Notes: generated from the sequence alone by a model not told the origin. A stretch of DNA of 64,000 bases from Methylophaga pinxianii (GCF_020447225.1 NZ_JAJAEO010000189.1:82223-146222); one strand, 5' to 3'; counted from the stretch's first letter, positions 27,938 through 37,895 are shown. Translations and numbers: made by a program.

Positions 27938-28795
27938 TCAAGCACCTTCAGCAAAAACAATAGTACGGCGGCCACTGACAATGATGCGGTGTTCAATGTG
28001 CGCTTTAACAGCACGGGCTAATACCAGTCGTTCGATGTCCTTACCGATCATTACTAAATCTTCCGGACTATTATCATGCCGCACCCGCTCGACATCCTGT
28101 TCGATAATCGGTCCCTCATCAAGTTCCGCAGTCGCATAATGCGCGGTTGCACCTATCAGCTTCACTCCACGTTCATAAGCTTGATGATAAGGTTTGGCTC
28201 CCTGAAAAGCCGGTAAAAACCCGTGATGAATATTGATAACCTTTCCGGCAAATTCTTGAACAAACTGTTCCGACAGGATTTGCATATAACGCGCCATCAC
28301 CACCAGGTCAACCTGATACTCGGCAAGCAGGGATTTAATCTTTGTTTCTTGTTGCAGTTTGGTTTCTTTGGTGATGGGCAGATGATAGAACGGTTTGTTG
28401 AACTGGCGCGCCATACTTTCCAGATCGGGATGATTACCAATAATCAGCGGAATATCACATTTCAATTCGCCTTCCAGCTCACGCAGCAGCAGATCATATG
28501 GACAGTGTGATGCCCGGGTCACCAGTAAAGCCACACGGTAAGGTACATTGGTATAGTGAACGGACCAGTTCAATTGCAAAGTGTCAGCAAGTAAACTGAA
28601 TTGTTGATGCAAGGCTTCATGGGACATCTGAGCCTCATCTTCCACCTTGATTCGCATGAAATAGCGACCATGCTCAGTATCAGTATATTGCTGACAGTGC
28701 AGAATATTGTAACCACGCTCTGCAAAAAAACCGGTTATGCCTGCCAATAACCCCTTCTGGTCAGCACATTGAATCAGCAACACGATGGCATTCAT
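27938..28795 (-). CDS. purU: Formyltetrahydrofolate deformylase
   Basis: 285 residues. An N-terminal ACT domain (LLIQCADQKGLLAGITGFFAERGYNI) is followed by a formyltransferase-fold hydrolase domain with the active-site INIHHGFLPAFQGA, GATAHYATAELDEGPIIEQD and a terminal RTIVF. It hydrolyses 10-formyl-THF to THF and formate, balancing one-carbon pools and feeding PurT with formate. It stands alone with its own upstream gap. In a methylotroph it would also link to formate metabolism, which is inference. Confidence 0.96.
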   Translation of the reverse strand: MNAIVLLIQCADQKGLLAGITGFFAERGYNILHCQQYTDTEHGRYFMRIKVEDEAQMSHEALHQQFSLLADTLQLNWSVHYTNVPYRVALLVTRASHCPYDLLLRELEGELKCDIPLIIGNHPDLESMARQFNKPFYHLPITKETKLQQETKIKSLLAEYQVDLVVMARYMQILSEQFVQEFAGKVINIHHGFLPAFQGAKPYHQAYERGVKLIGATAHYATAELDEGPIIEQDVERVRHDNSPEDLVMIGKDIERLVLARAVKAHIEHRIIVSGRRTIVFAEGA

Positions 28796-28855
28796 GGAAA
28801 AACGACCTCTACAGGCATAAAATCAAAGCGCTGATGCTAGCACTTTATGGCTGTT

Positions 28856-29206
28856 TTATGAATATTCATCGTACTTATCAGCCCGGCCTTTGACTTTATC
28901 AACCGGATATTTCTCTGCATTTTTATGCATTTTTCGTTTAATGACCTGTTCTAAATCAATATTCAGATCATGACAAAGATAACTTAGATACACGGCAACG
29001 TCGGCTATTTCATCTTCCAGTGCCTCGCGTTTATCCGTGGCCAGCAACTGTTGAATTTCCGTTTTATCACGCCATTGAAACCACTCCAGTAACTCGGCTG
29101 CTTCAATTGATAAGGAGATAGCAATATCTTTGGGATTATGAAACTGCTCCCAATCACGTTCACGACGAAAATCAATCAATTGTTTAAGTAGTTCGGCATT
29201 AATCAT
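28856..29206 (-). CDS. MazG-like nucleotide pyrophosphohydrolase
   Basis: 116 residues. It has the MazG/dCTPase helical motifs: SLSIEAAELLEWFQW (ExxE half-site) and EDEIADVAVYLSYLCHDL (ExxD half-site), as in RS21-C6-type all-alpha NTP pyrophosphatases. It is expected to hydrolyse non-canonical or excess dNTPs to monophosphates. It overlaps the upstream esterase gene by 8 bp, so the two form one transcript. Confidence 0.9.
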   Translation of the reverse strand: MINAELLKQLIDFRRERDWEQFHNPKDIAISLSIEAAELLEWFQWRDKTEIQQLLATDKREALEDEIADVAVYLSYLCHDLNIDLEQVIKRKMHKNAEKYPVDKVKGRADKYDEYS

Positions 29207-29963
29207 CTGTGAGAAACCTGTTTACCTGCTGAATAAAAGCCTCGGGTTGCTCGGCATGTATCCAATGGCCGGCATCCTCAATTACGACATGTTCTGATTG
29301 GGGATAAAGTGTTTTTATCTGCTGCCAATCACTCTCGGTGACATAATCTGATTTAGCACCACTAATAAACAAAGTGGGTAATCCAACCGCTTCAACATGC
29401 TCAACACTTTGCAGCAAGCCCGGATAGCTACAGAACAATGCCTGCAGATTAATACGCCAGCTAAAGCCCTGCTCTGCTTTTTGCAGATTCAATAACAAGA
29501 ACTGACGTACCATAGGGTCAGGTAAGGTCGCTGATAAAGCTTCACTTACTTGTGTTCGGGATGAAAACTTGGATAAATCTAATGTCATTAAAGCTTTGAA
29601 AATAACGCTGTGCTCATCCGCATATTGACGTGGTGCAATATCGACAATAATCAGTCTATTTAAACGCTCAGCGTAGCTTTGAGCGAATTGCATGGCGGTT
29701 TTACCACCAAGCGAGTGTCCTAGCAAATCGATGACTGCCAAACCTAAATCATCCAATAGAAACGCTAAATCCTCTGCCATCAAATCAAACGTTTGCTGAG
29801 GATGATGAAAGGACTGTCCATGATTACGCAGATCCACACTGATAACCCGGCGCTGAGATGAGAGTGTTTTGGCAATACTTCGCCAGTTATCCGCTGAACC
29901 AAATAGACCATGCAGGATAACGAGGGGCTTACCCTCGCCAACAGATTGATAGTGTAATTTCAT
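29199..29963 (-). CDS. ybfF: Alpha/beta-hydrolase, YbfF-like esterase
   Basis: 254 residues. Full alpha/beta-hydrolase signature: oxyanion GLFGSADNW, nucleophile elbow GHSLGGKTAM, a distal acid near LFISGAKSDY and catalytic His in EDAGHWIHAEQPEAF. DLRNHGQSFHHP is typical of YbfF, an acyl-CoA or short-chain ester thioesterase. Cytoplasmic, no signal peptide. Overlaps the MazG-like gene. Confidence 0.87.
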   Translation of the reverse strand: MKLHYQSVGEGKPLVILHGLFGSADNWRSIAKTLSSQRRVISVDLRNHGQSFHHPQQTFDLMAEDLAFLLDDLGLAVIDLLGHSLGGKTAMQFAQSYAERLNRLIIVDIAPRQYADEHSVIFKALMTLDLSKFSSRTQVSEALSATLPDPMVRQFLLLNLQKAEQGFSWRINLQALFCSYPGLLQSVEHVEAVGLPTLFISGAKSDYVTESDWQQIKTLYPQSEHVVIEDAGHWIHAEQPEAFIQQVNRFLTDD

Positions 29964-30019
29964 AATGGATTACGTTAGCACGTTATAATGCCGAGTGAAT
30001 AATTTTGGAGAAAACGATA

Positions 30020-30190
30020 ATGGATGAAGCCATATTAATGATTTTAGTCAAACAGTATGCCGATCGATTTGGCATCACTTTCAGTTCAAAGCATTTGGAT
30101 GATGAAGTGAAAAAACAACAGCTAGTGAGTTTGATGCAGGAAGCATTAGCAGGAAAGCGTGGGCCGGTTACCGACGCAGATTTAAATTAA
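30020..30190 (+). CDS. Small conserved-looking hypothetical protein
   Basis: 56 residues beginning MDEAILMILVKQYADRFGI and ending GPVTDADLN; one amphipathic helix plus a charged tail. GGAG lies 9 bp before the ATG, a TATAAT box sits at 29984-29989, and a very strong hairpin ends it, so it is a complete single-gene transcription unit even though I do not recognise it. An upstream TTG (30005) lies over the Shine-Dalgarno. Confidence 0.6.
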   Translation: MDEAILMILVKQYADRFGITFSSKHLDDEVKKQQLVSLMQEALAGKRGPVTDADLN

Positions 30191-30192
30191 AA

Positions 30193-30228
30193 AAAAGTAC
30201 CCTTAATACGTTTATTAAGGGTACTTTT
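30193..30228. terminator. Bidirectional terminator between the small gene and fabB
   Basis: AAAAGTACCCTTAATA pairs perfectly over 16 bp with TATTAAGGGTACTTTT around a CGTT loop. A/T runs on both sides let it serve the convergent fabB as well. Confidence 0.9.
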
Positions 30229-30236
30229 GATTTACC

Positions 30237-31454
30237 TTAAATTTTTTCGAAAACCAGACAGGCATTGGTGCCACCGAAGCCAAAGCTGTTCGACATCACA
30301 GCCTGAAGACCAGCGTTGTCTTTTCGTTCGAGCACAATAGGCATGCCCTTGGCTTGCTCGTCCAGGTTATCGATATTGGCCGAAGCTGCTACAAAATCAT
30401 TTTCCATCATCAGCAAGCTATAGATCGCTTCCTGAACTCCGGCAGCCCCTAAAGAATGCCCTGATAACGATTTTGTTGACCCCACCAGAGGTATTTGTGT
30501 TTCAGCAAAGACCTGTTTAATCGCACCTAATTCAGCTAAATCACCGACAGGTGTACTGGTTCCATGTGCGTTGATGTAATCAACCTGTTTATTGCGCATG
30601 GTTGACATAGCCATTTGCATACAACGTTGCGCGCCCTCGCCGGACGGGGCCACCATATCATAACCATCAGATGTCGCTGCATAACCTGTCAGTTCGGCAT
30701 ATATTTTTGCGCCACGTGCTTTGGCATGTTCATATTCTTCCAATACCAGCACACCGCCGCCACCGGCAATAACAAAACCATCACGGTCAGCATCATAGGC
30801 GCGTGAGGCCTTATCAGGCGTTTCGTTATATTTGGTCGACAGGGCCCCCATGGCATCGAACAATGAACTCATGGTCCAATGTTCTTCTTCGGCACCACCA
30901 GCAAACACGATGTCCTGTTTGCCCAGTTGAATTTGCTCCATCGCATTACCAATGCAGTGCGCACTTGTGGCGCAGGCAGAAGACATTGAATAGTTAATGC
31001 CTTTGATTTTAAAAGGTGTTGCCAGGCAAGCAGAAGTGGTACTTCCCATTACCTGAGTAACACGATATGGACCAACCCGTTTAAGGCCTTTTTCTCGCAA
31101 AATATCAGCTGCTTCAACTTGATTAGATGACGATGCACCGCCTGACCCCATAACTAATCCTGTTTTGGGATTGGACACATCGCTTTCACTTAATCCAGCA
31201 TCCTGAATTGCCTGTTTCATGGCGATGTAGGCGTATGCCGCGGCATCTCCCATGAAACGTAACACTTTACGATCAATAAATTCTTTAAAATCAATATCAA
31301 AAAAACCCGCCACATGGCTGCGAAATCCCATGTCAGCGTATTGCTGTTTAAAGCGGATACCAGAACGACCGGTGCGAAGTGATTCAGTAACGGCTGCAAG
31401 ATCCAACCCTAAACAAGATGTGATCCCCATACCAGTAACAACTACACGTCTCAT
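30237..31454 (-). CDS. fabB: Beta-ketoacyl-ACP synthase I
   Basis: 405 residues from ATG 31454, the normal FabB length; a longer frame would add 38 unrelated residues. TAGGAA lies just upstream. The nucleophile Cys161 is in [15 protein letters not shown], with histidines in [12 protein letters not shown] and GHSLGAAG and a C-terminal [17 protein letters not shown]. It elongates acyl-ACPs and is needed for unsaturated fatty acid synthesis together with fabA, which precedes it by 10 bp. Confidence 0.97.
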   Translation of the reverse strand: MRRVVVTGMGITSCLGLDLAAVTESLRTGRSGIRFKQQYADMGFRSHVAGFFDIDFKEFIDRKVLRFMGDAAAYAYIAMKQAIQDAGLSESDVSNPKTGLVMGSGGASSSNQVEAADILREKGLKRVGPYRVTQVMGSTTSACLATPFKIKGINYSMSSACATSAHCIGNAMEQIQLGKQDIVFAGGAEEEHWTMSSLFDAMGALSTKYNETPDKASRAYDADRDGFVIAGGGGVLVLEEYEHAKARGAKIYAELTGYAATSDGYDMVAPSGEGAQRCMQMAMSTMRNKQVDYINAHGTSTPVGDLAELGAIKQVFAETQIPLVGSTKSLSGHSLGAAGVQEAIYSLLMMENDFVAASANIDNLDEQAKGMPIVLERKDNAGLQAVMSNSFGFGGTNACLVFEKI

Positions 31455-31464
31455 TGTCTTGTTC

Positions 31465-31980
31465 CTAAAAGTTGTCAGTTGATGTAAACAGACCAACTCG
31501 TAAATCTTTGGCGAAGTAGATATCGCGACCATCCACTGATACTGTACCATCGGCAATGGCCAGTACAAGTTTGCGTGAAATTACTCGTTTCAAATCAATA
31601 CGGTAAGTCACTTTTTTGGCGCTAGGTAAAACTTGACCAGTAAATTTTACTTCACCAGAACCCAACGCTCTTCCTCTACCGGGATTTCCATCCCATGCCA
31701 GAAAAAAGCCAAGCAACTGCCACATAGCATCTAAGCCAAGACAGCCCGGCATGACAGGATCCCCCGGGAAATGGCATTTGAAAAACCATAAATCCGGATG
31801 GATATCAAGCTCAGCAATGATTTCACCTTTTCCATAGGCACCACCATCATTGGAAATATGACTGATTCGATCCATCATCAGCATATTGGGTACTGGCAGT
31901 TGGGCGTTACCCGGGCCAAACATTTCTCCATGGCCACACTGCAAGAGTTCCTCGAAGGAAAAAGATGATTGCTTACTCAT
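31465..31980 (-). CDS. fabA: 3-hydroxydecanoyl-ACP dehydratase/isomerase
   Basis: 171 residues, standard FabA. The active-site His70 is in [21 protein letters not shown], and Asp84 is the partner. It introduces the cis double bond at the C10 stage. It starts the fabA-fabB operon on the minus strand. I did not recognise a FabR or FadR operator in the 146 bp upstream. Confidence 0.97.
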   Translation of the reverse strand: MSKQSSFSFEELLQCGHGEMFGPGNAQLPVPNMLMMDRISHISNDGGAYGKGEIIAELDIHPDLWFFKCHFPGDPVMPGCLGLDAMWQLLGFFLAWDGNPGRGRALGSGEVKFTGQVLPSAKKVTYRIDLKRVISRKLVLAIADGTVSVDGRDIYFAKDLRVGLFTSTDNF

Positions 31981-32072
31981 GAAATTCTAAAATAACCCTA
32001 CAAATTAAGCACGACATAATAGCATGATAGTTTGCTTGCAGAAAAAGTTGCAGCTATCAACGTACAGGTTCT

Positions 32073-32103
32073 AAAAAAAAGCCATACCCTGCAGGCATGG
32101 CTT
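32073..32103 (-). terminator. Terminator of the type I secretion operon
   Basis: On the minus strand AAGCCATGCC-loop-GGTATGGCTT is followed by eight Ts, 24 bp beyond the TolC-family stop codon. One G-T pair in the stem. Confidence 0.8.
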
Positions 32104-32126
32104 ATCGGTATTGAGCTTTGAAAAAA

Positions 32127-33446
32127 TTAGTTACGGTTATCAGCAACTGTGGTTGCAGCAGCGGGCGGAATAATCTCCAGGCTTTCTAACAAAATGCCCA
32201 TACTGTTCAGTACCCGATACATTGCAAACAATTCATCATACTGGGCATTCGCCAATGAAGTGCGGGCTCTGAACAATTCATTTTCAGAATCCAGCAAATC
32301 CAGTAGTGTGCGCTGACCGATATTGAACTGTTGCTGATACGCATCACGTGTTTTTTCCGCTGATTCAGCGTATTGCAGGAAATATGACATTTGTCGGCGA
32401 ACGGTTTCCAACGCATTCCACGATAAACGAACACTCTGCTCTACTTGTCGATGGGTATTATTACGTATTTCAGCGGCTTGGTTAATTAAAAAAGCCGTTT
32501 CTTCTCTTCTGGCCTTATCACGTCCACCATTTAGCAGGTTATAACGCAGTCGGAACATTGCGGTGACATCTTTGTCGGTTCCACGAACGCCATCAATATC
32601 ATGATCGGAACGGGTACCTAATTCGAAATCAACCCGCGGTAAAAATGCGGCCCGAGTGACATCATGTTGTGCATTTGCCGATTCCACATCCGCCTGAGCC
32701 GAGAGTAGGGTTGGATGTTGTTGAATGGCAATGTTAACGGCTTCTTCTACAGTGGCTGGAATAAATGGTTGTGGCGTAGGTGGTTCAGATAATGCCGTCG
32801 GAGCCGCGCCAACAACCCGCAAATAATTAGTTTCGGCATCTCGCAAGTTACTTTGCTCAGCCATTAAATTTGTTTCTGCCAGTGCCAAACGACCAAAACT
32901 CTGATCCATATCGGCTCGTCGTCCAACCCCACGTTCACTACGCAGAGTGATTTGATCATGAGTGCGCTGATGAGACTCAAGATTGGTTTGTGCCAGCTCG
33001 ACCAATTGCTGACGTCGCAGCACATTGATATAAGCCTCGGTAGCTTCTAAAGCGGTATTTTCAGAGACACTGTAAACAGTATGAGCCCTCGAGTCCGTTC
33101 TTGCGCTTTGACGTTCTACTTCATTTGCTGTCAGGCTGCCATCATATAACATTTGTCGCAAATTCAAACTGGCTTCATCTCGGTTTAGATGTACTTCGCC
33201 ATCCCCTCGATTCCGGGTCGCAGGGTTCTCTGTAGACTCCCACCCCGTTCCAACGCCTAAATCAACTGTCGGAAAATATCCAGCTCTTGCCTGATCAATT
33301 TCTTTGGAAACCGCCTGACGTTCACTTATGGAAGCCAAGACATCTGGGTTGGTTTTTAGCGTGGTATGAATCGCTTCCTGCAAAGTTTCAGCATGCACTG
33401 AACTAAAGCACAACAATGACGGGATTAAAAATAGCGCTTTGTTCAT
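32127..33446 (-). CDS. TolC-family outer-membrane protein (LapE/AggA-like)
   Basis: 439 residues with a signal peptide (to HAE). Two repeated OEP units are visible: ETLQEAIHTTLKTNPDVLASISERQAV near the start and VEEAVNIAIQQHPTLLSAQADVESANAQ in the middle, and DLLDSENELFRARTSLANAQYDELFAMYRVLNSMG at the end. It should form the trimeric outer-membrane exit duct of the type I secretion system encoded just upstream (LapB ATPase, LapC adaptor). It is the last gene of that unit, about 145 bp after the response regulator. Confidence 0.9.
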   Translation of the reverse strand: MNKALFLIPSLLCFSSVHAETLQEAIHTTLKTNPDVLASISERQAVSKEIDQARAGYFPTVDLGVGTGWESTENPATRNRGDGEVHLNRDEASLNLRQMLYDGSLTANEVERQSARTDSRAHTVYSVSENTALEATEAYINVLRRQQLVELAQTNLESHQRTHDQITLRSERGVGRRADMDQSFGRLALAETNLMAEQSNLRDAETNYLRVVGAAPTALSEPPTPQPFIPATVEEAVNIAIQQHPTLLSAQADVESANAQHDVTRAAFLPRVDFELGTRSDHDIDGVRGTDKDVTAMFRLRYNLLNGGRDKARREETAFLINQAAEIRNNTHRQVEQSVRLSWNALETVRRQMSYFLQYAESAEKTRDAYQQQFNIGQRTLLDLLDSENELFRARTSLANAQYDELFAMYRVLNSMGILLESLEIIPPAAATTVADNRN

Positions 33447-33590
33447 AATCTCTTCCTAATTCAAAGCAGTAATCGGTATACTTTTTTCAGGGCAGTTTAC
33501 CGCTTTACAGCTCTCCCCCCAAAGCATGAGCCTTCATCTTCCATTCTAAAGCCGATTGTAGACAAAACAATCCAACTACACAATGCAGGC

Positions 33591-34241
33591 TTAACGAAGG
33601 TCCCGAAAAACAATGGCCAATGAAAGCCTATCGGGTAAATTCATCTTCTGGAAAATTGTAGTGAGATGAGCTTTGACCGTTCTTTCAGTAATATTCATAT
33701 TACGGGCAATCATTTTATTGGTCGCACCATGACTGACCATTTTCGCTACTTCTAACTCTTTGGGCGAGAGTGTTTGTGCTGCTCGACGCTGCTGTTCACT
33801 AACTTCAGGTATATGGCTTATTTCATCAATTAACCCAGAAATAACATGCCGTTCTACCCAAACCTCACCATTTGAGATCAATAGCAACGCTTCCTGAAGT
33901 TTGCTCATCGGCAAGTTTTGGTTGAAATAACCACGCGCTCCTTGCTTTAACGCTGCAATTTGCACTGGGATCGGTCGTGGAGGACCAATCACCAGGATAC
34001 GACTATCAGGACATAACTTTTTTAGCTGGCCAATAACTTGCGAAGGGGTATCGTCAAGAAGAAACTGGTGACAAAGTACCAGTTCAGCTGTTTGTGTTTT
34101 TAACGCATCGAATAAAGCATTAATATTTTTGTAAAGGCTGACATCATAAATAGCGGGCAACGCATCGGTAATGACGCGTGCCACATCCGAATCTGCTGTT
34201 GCCAGATAAAGACTTTTTTCAGTCTCTGTTATTACTGTCAT
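33591..34241 (-). CDS. LuxR-type response regulator with a degenerate receiver
   Basis: 216 residues. The N-terminal 120 residues fold like a receiver (ATADSDVARVITDAL, QIAALKQGARGYFNQNLP), but the phosphoacceptor is missing: where a response regulator reads LVLLD, this reads LVLCH (Cys57-His58). The C-terminus is an intact LuxR/GerE helix-turn-helix: LSPKELEVAKMVSHGATNKMIARNMNITERTVKAHLTTIFQKM. It lies between the adaptor and outer-membrane genes of the secretion operon, 15 bp after lapC. A phosphorylation-independent regulator of adhesin or secretion genes is inferred. Confidence 0.85.
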   Translation of the reverse strand: MTVITETEKSLYLATADSDVARVITDALPAIYDVSLYKNINALFDALKTQTAELVLCHQFLLDDTPSQVIGQLKKLCPDSRILVIGPPRPIPVQIAALKQGARGYFNQNLPMSKLQEALLLISNGEVWVERHVISGLIDEISHIPEVSEQQRRAAQTLSPKELEVAKMVSHGATNKMIARNMNITERTVKAHLTTIFQKMNLPDRLSLAIVFRDLR

Positions 34242-34256
34242 GGTTCAACCTTAGCC

Positions 34257-35585
34257 TCAACGCTCTCTCAACGCTTCGTTTTTTGCCTTCAGTATGGGCT
34301 TTAATAAATAATCCAGCACGGTTTTCTCACCTGTAAGAATATCTACTGTCACAGTCATCCCTGGAATTATTCCTAACTCACCCATACTACTTTTTATATA
34401 ATTTTGTTCTGTGCGTAAATAGATAAGATAAAAACTTTCATCTTCTTCATTGGTTATTGTATCGGCACTGATACGTTCAAGTTTTGCCTGTAAACCACCA
34501 TAAATCGAAAAGTCATACGCAGTAAACTTTATCATCGCTTCCTGCCCCGGTCTCAAAAAGGCAATGTCTGCTGGACGTATTTGGGCTTCAATAAGTAAAT
34601 TATCTTCCAATGGCACAATTTCTACCAGATCCATTCCTGGCTGTATAACACCACCAATCGTGTTAATCATTAATCGTTTAATGGTGCCTTTCATAGGAGA
34701 ACGAACATTAGTTCGGGTCACCCGATCAGCCAGTGTAGAGACGGATTCTTCCGTACGAGCCATTTCCGCTCTTACTTCACTCAACTCTCTGGCCGCTTCA
34801 GATTGAAAACGGGTATTGGCTTCATTTATTTTTTGCTGAACTTCATCAATGGCAGAACGAATACGTGGGATGGCCAGCCTGTTGGAGTCCATTTCTCCTC
34901 TCAGGTCATTGACTGTACGGCGTAGTCTCAACAGCTCGACCTCAGACATCACACCGGCAGCGACTAAAGGCTCTGACATTTGCAATTCCTGATTACTTAA
35001 CTCAAAACTGCGGCTTAATTGTTGCTGTCGGGCCTGTTTTTCCACAAGCTCTTGACGACGCTGTTCTGCCTGCTGTTTTAAAACATCAATGGTACTTTGT
35101 AGCTGTAATTGACGAGATTGATATAAAGCGCGTTCTTCTGCTGCCAAATCAGGTTGCTTGATCATCAATTCCTGAGGAAGCTCCAATGGCTTACCTTCAC
35201 TTTCGGCGTCTAACCTCGCGGTTCTTGCCAGCAACTCCCAGTAAGTTAATTTTGACTCACGGAAAGAAGATGAAAACCGGGTATCATCAATCTTTAACAA
35301 TACATCGTTCTTTTCCACCATCTGTCCTTCGCTGACAAGGACATCTGCCAAGATCCCACCTTCAAGGTTCTGTATTACCTGCACCTTACTGGAAGGAACC
35401 ACTTTTCCTTGCCCTCGGGTCACTTCATCAATTTCCGCCACACTCGCCCACCATAAGGCAATGGTGATAAAGGCAGCAATCAGCAACAATAGAATATGTC
35501 CGCCCCAATGGGTGGATGCCATAGTTGCCGCACTGATTTCGGACATGAAACTGACATCGTCATTATTTTTTTTATACCAGGCCAT
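34257..35585 (-). CDS. lapC: HlyD-family membrane fusion protein of type I secretion (LapC-like)
   Basis: 442 residues. A single N-terminal membrane anchor (WGGHILLLLIAAFITIALWWASVAEID) is followed by lipoyl-like GQGKVVPSSKVQVIQNLEGGILADVLVSEGQMV, a long coiled coil (about 130-280) and a C-terminal beta-barrel (LLIEAQIRPADIAFLRPGQ, GMTVTVDILTGEKTVLDYLLKPI). It links the ATPase to the TolC duct. ATG 35585 starts MAWYKKNNDD, 4 bp after the lapB stop; an upstream GTG inside lapB would add 11 residues. Confidence 0.88.
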   Translation of the reverse strand: MAWYKKNNDDVSFMSEISAATMASTHWGGHILLLLIAAFITIALWWASVAEIDEVTRGQGKVVPSSKVQVIQNLEGGILADVLVSEGQMVEKNDVLLKIDDTRFSSSFRESKLTYWELLARTARLDAESEGKPLELPQELMIKQPDLAAEERALYQSRQLQLQSTIDVLKQQAEQRRQELVEKQARQQQLSRSFELSNQELQMSEPLVAAGVMSEVELLRLRRTVNDLRGEMDSNRLAIPRIRSAIDEVQQKINEANTRFQSEAARELSEVRAEMARTEESVSTLADRVTRTNVRSPMKGTIKRLMINTIGGVIQPGMDLVEIVPLEDNLLIEAQIRPADIAFLRPGQEAMIKFTAYDFSIYGGLQAKLERISADTITNEEDESFYLIYLRTEQNYIKSSMGELGIIPGMTVTVDILTGEKTVLDYLLKPILKAKNEALRER

Positions 35586-35589
35586 CCAT

Positions 35590-37770
35590 TTACCCTTTCG
35601 AAACCCGGATATGTCCACTTTTCAGTGCCGCCAGAATTTGCTCACGTGGTCCATCAGCCACGAGTTTTCCTTGGTCCATCACTAAAACACGATCCACTAA
35701 ACTTAACAAAGATGCCCGGTGCGTCACCAAAATAAGTGTTTTATCTTTGATGATTTCCCCGAGTTTACTTTTGAAGCGTTCTTCACTGCTGTTATCCATC
35801 GCATTGGTCGGCTCGTCCAAAACCAGAACGGGTGGATCCAGTAATAAAGCTCGCGCTACTGAAATGCTCTGACGTTGTCCACCAGATAAACCTTCCCCAC
35901 GCTCACCCACAGGCATATCAAAGCCAGAAGGATGTCGATTGATAAAATCTGTTACCCCAGCGATTTCTGCTGCACGCAATATCGCAGCATCATCTGCAAA
36001 TGGTGCTCCTAAAGCAATATTATCTCGCACACTGCCATAAAACAGCATGACATCTTGAGGTACATAGCCGACTGAGCGTCGTAAATCGATTGGATCAATC
36101 TGTCTAAGATCCGTTTCATCCAACAAGACGGCTCCTTCTGCAGGCTCATATAATCCAAGGATTAACTTTTCAATCGAGCTTTTGCCTGATCCGATTCGTC
36201 CGATTATAGCTATTTTTTCGCCCGCATTAAGTTTGAAGGAAACATCTGTTAATGCTTCGATAGCTTGTTCTGGATAGCGAAAACTGACTTGTTTGAACTC
36301 AATGCCGCCTTTGAATTTATCGCGATGTAAAAATTCGCGGCCATTGGGACGCTCTACGGGTAAATTCATCATATTATTTAATGAAGCTAACGCCGCTTTA
36401 GAATGATGGAAACGTGTCAAAATCCCAGCCAATTGGCTCATCGGTGCCAAGGCCCGGCCTGCCAGAATAGTACTGGCAATTAATGCCCCCATACTGATTT
36501 CATTTTCACTGATTTTGTATACGCCATACACCACCACTGCAATGGTGGTCATTTGTTGAACAAAACTGGTTAAATTCACCGCGGCTGAAGAAAGCAGTTT
36601 TGCACGCTGACTGTATTTGGAGATGGAACCGGCTGTTTGCTCCCATTTGCGCTGCAATGGGGTTTCAGCGCCCAGACTTTTGATGGTCTCCAGTCCGGTT
36701 AGCGTTTCAATAAGCGTGGCACTTTTTTGCCCCGCATGGCGAAACAGCTGTTTTATTGCCCGGCCAAGCGGGATTTGAATAATTAAACTTATGACTATCG
36801 TTATCGGAATGACAACTAGAGGAATATAGGCCAAATCACCGGCAATCATCCAGATAACGGCAATGAATAAAAAGGTAAACGGTAAATCAATTAGTGTTGC
36901 CAGCGTAGCTGAGGTAAAAAAATCTCTAAATGACTCAAATTCTTGCATGCTGTTGGCAAAGCTTCCGACCGAGTTTGGTCGGGCTGCCATTTTAATACCC
37001 AATACTTTTTCAAAGATGGTCGCAGATAAAATAACATCCGCTTTTTTCCCCGCGACATCAATAAAATAGCCGCGCAAGGTTCGCAGTAATAAATCAAAGA
37101 TAAAGACGATGGCCAAGCCTATCGCCAACACCCACAAAGTCGCCAAGGCATTATTGGGCACAACCCGATCATAGACATTCATCACAAACAGGGGTGAAGC
37201 GATGGCAAACAGATTGACTAGAATTGAGGCGACAAACACCTCACTATAGATCGGCCAGAAGCGTGACAATGTCCCCCAAAACCAATGTTTGGCTCGGGGA
37301 ATGGTGGACGGCTCTCCACGTTTATCAAAGTGTTGAACGGCTTTGATAAAAATAGCATAACCCGTGTAATGTTCCTGAAGTTCAGACACATCAATCAAGG
37401 ACTCGCCATCACCCGCTTCCGGATATATCACGGTCGCTTGCTTCTCCTTAACCTTAAGTAAGATACAGGCATTACCATCATTCAGTAATAAGACTGCAGG
37501 CAGCACAAGAGGAGAAATTTTGTGTAGCGGACGTTTAACTACTTTTGACGCCAGCCCTGCTCGCTCAGCGGCTCTGGCAAATAAGTCTGGAGTAAGACGG
37601 TTATCTACCAAAGGCAGGCCGGCCACCATGGAATCAGGGCTATGTGGTTTATGGAGTAATTTTGTAAGAACCGTCAGACAAGCTAATAACGGATCATCAT
37701 GAGTCAGGTAGGCAGCATCTGCTTTCCATTGCCGATTTTGTAACTGTTCATTGGTTGCTTGATATTCCAT
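35590..37770 (-). CDS. lapB: Type I secretion ABC transporter (LapB-like), with C39-like domain
   Basis: 726 residues from ATG 37770 (MEYQATNEQLQNR). Domain order: an N-terminal C39-peptidase-like domain whose catalytic Cys is absent (HDDPLLACL in place of the Cys-Gly pair), a six-helix ABC membrane domain, and a nucleotide-binding domain with Walker A GRIGSGKSS, signature LSGGQRQS and Walker B VLVLDEPTNAMD. This is the HlyB/LapB class, which secretes RTX adhesins without cutting them. The next genes, lapC and the TolC-family protein, complete the system. No adhesin substrate and no lapD/lapG lie in this window. Confidence 0.92.
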   Translation of the reverse strand: MEYQATNEQLQNRQWKADAAYLTHDDPLLACLTVLTKLLHKPHSPDSMVAGLPLVDNRLTPDLFARAAERAGLASKVVKRPLHKISPLVLPAVLLLNDGNACILLKVKEKQATVIYPEAGDGESLIDVSELQEHYTGYAIFIKAVQHFDKRGEPSTIPRAKHWFWGTLSRFWPIYSEVFVASILVNLFAIASPLFVMNVYDRVVPNNALATLWVLAIGLAIVFIFDLLLRTLRGYFIDVAGKKADVILSATIFEKVLGIKMAARPNSVGSFANSMQEFESFRDFFTSATLATLIDLPFTFLFIAVIWMIAGDLAYIPLVVIPITIVISLIIQIPLGRAIKQLFRHAGQKSATLIETLTGLETIKSLGAETPLQRKWEQTAGSISKYSQRAKLLSSAAVNLTSFVQQMTTIAVVVYGVYKISENEISMGALIASTILAGRALAPMSQLAGILTRFHHSKAALASLNNMMNLPVERPNGREFLHRDKFKGGIEFKQVSFRYPEQAIEALTDVSFKLNAGEKIAIIGRIGSGKSSIEKLILGLYEPAEGAVLLDETDLRQIDPIDLRRSVGYVPQDVMLFYGSVRDNIALGAPFADDAAILRAAEIAGVTDFINRHPSGFDMPVGERGEGLSGGQRQSISVARALLLDPPVLVLDEPTNAMDNSSEERFKSKLGEIIKDKTLILVTHRASLLSLVDRVLVMDQGKLVADGPREQILAALKSGHIRVSKG

Positions 37771-37895
37771 GTTATCCGACGATACGACCCAAACCAAAAT
37801 GTGAGGAGTTTCACAGTTTTTTTCTTTACTGTAAACCTGTGACCGCTTAACCTTGCTCAAGGTAGCATACTCAAGAATTAGCGGGAACAATAAAG

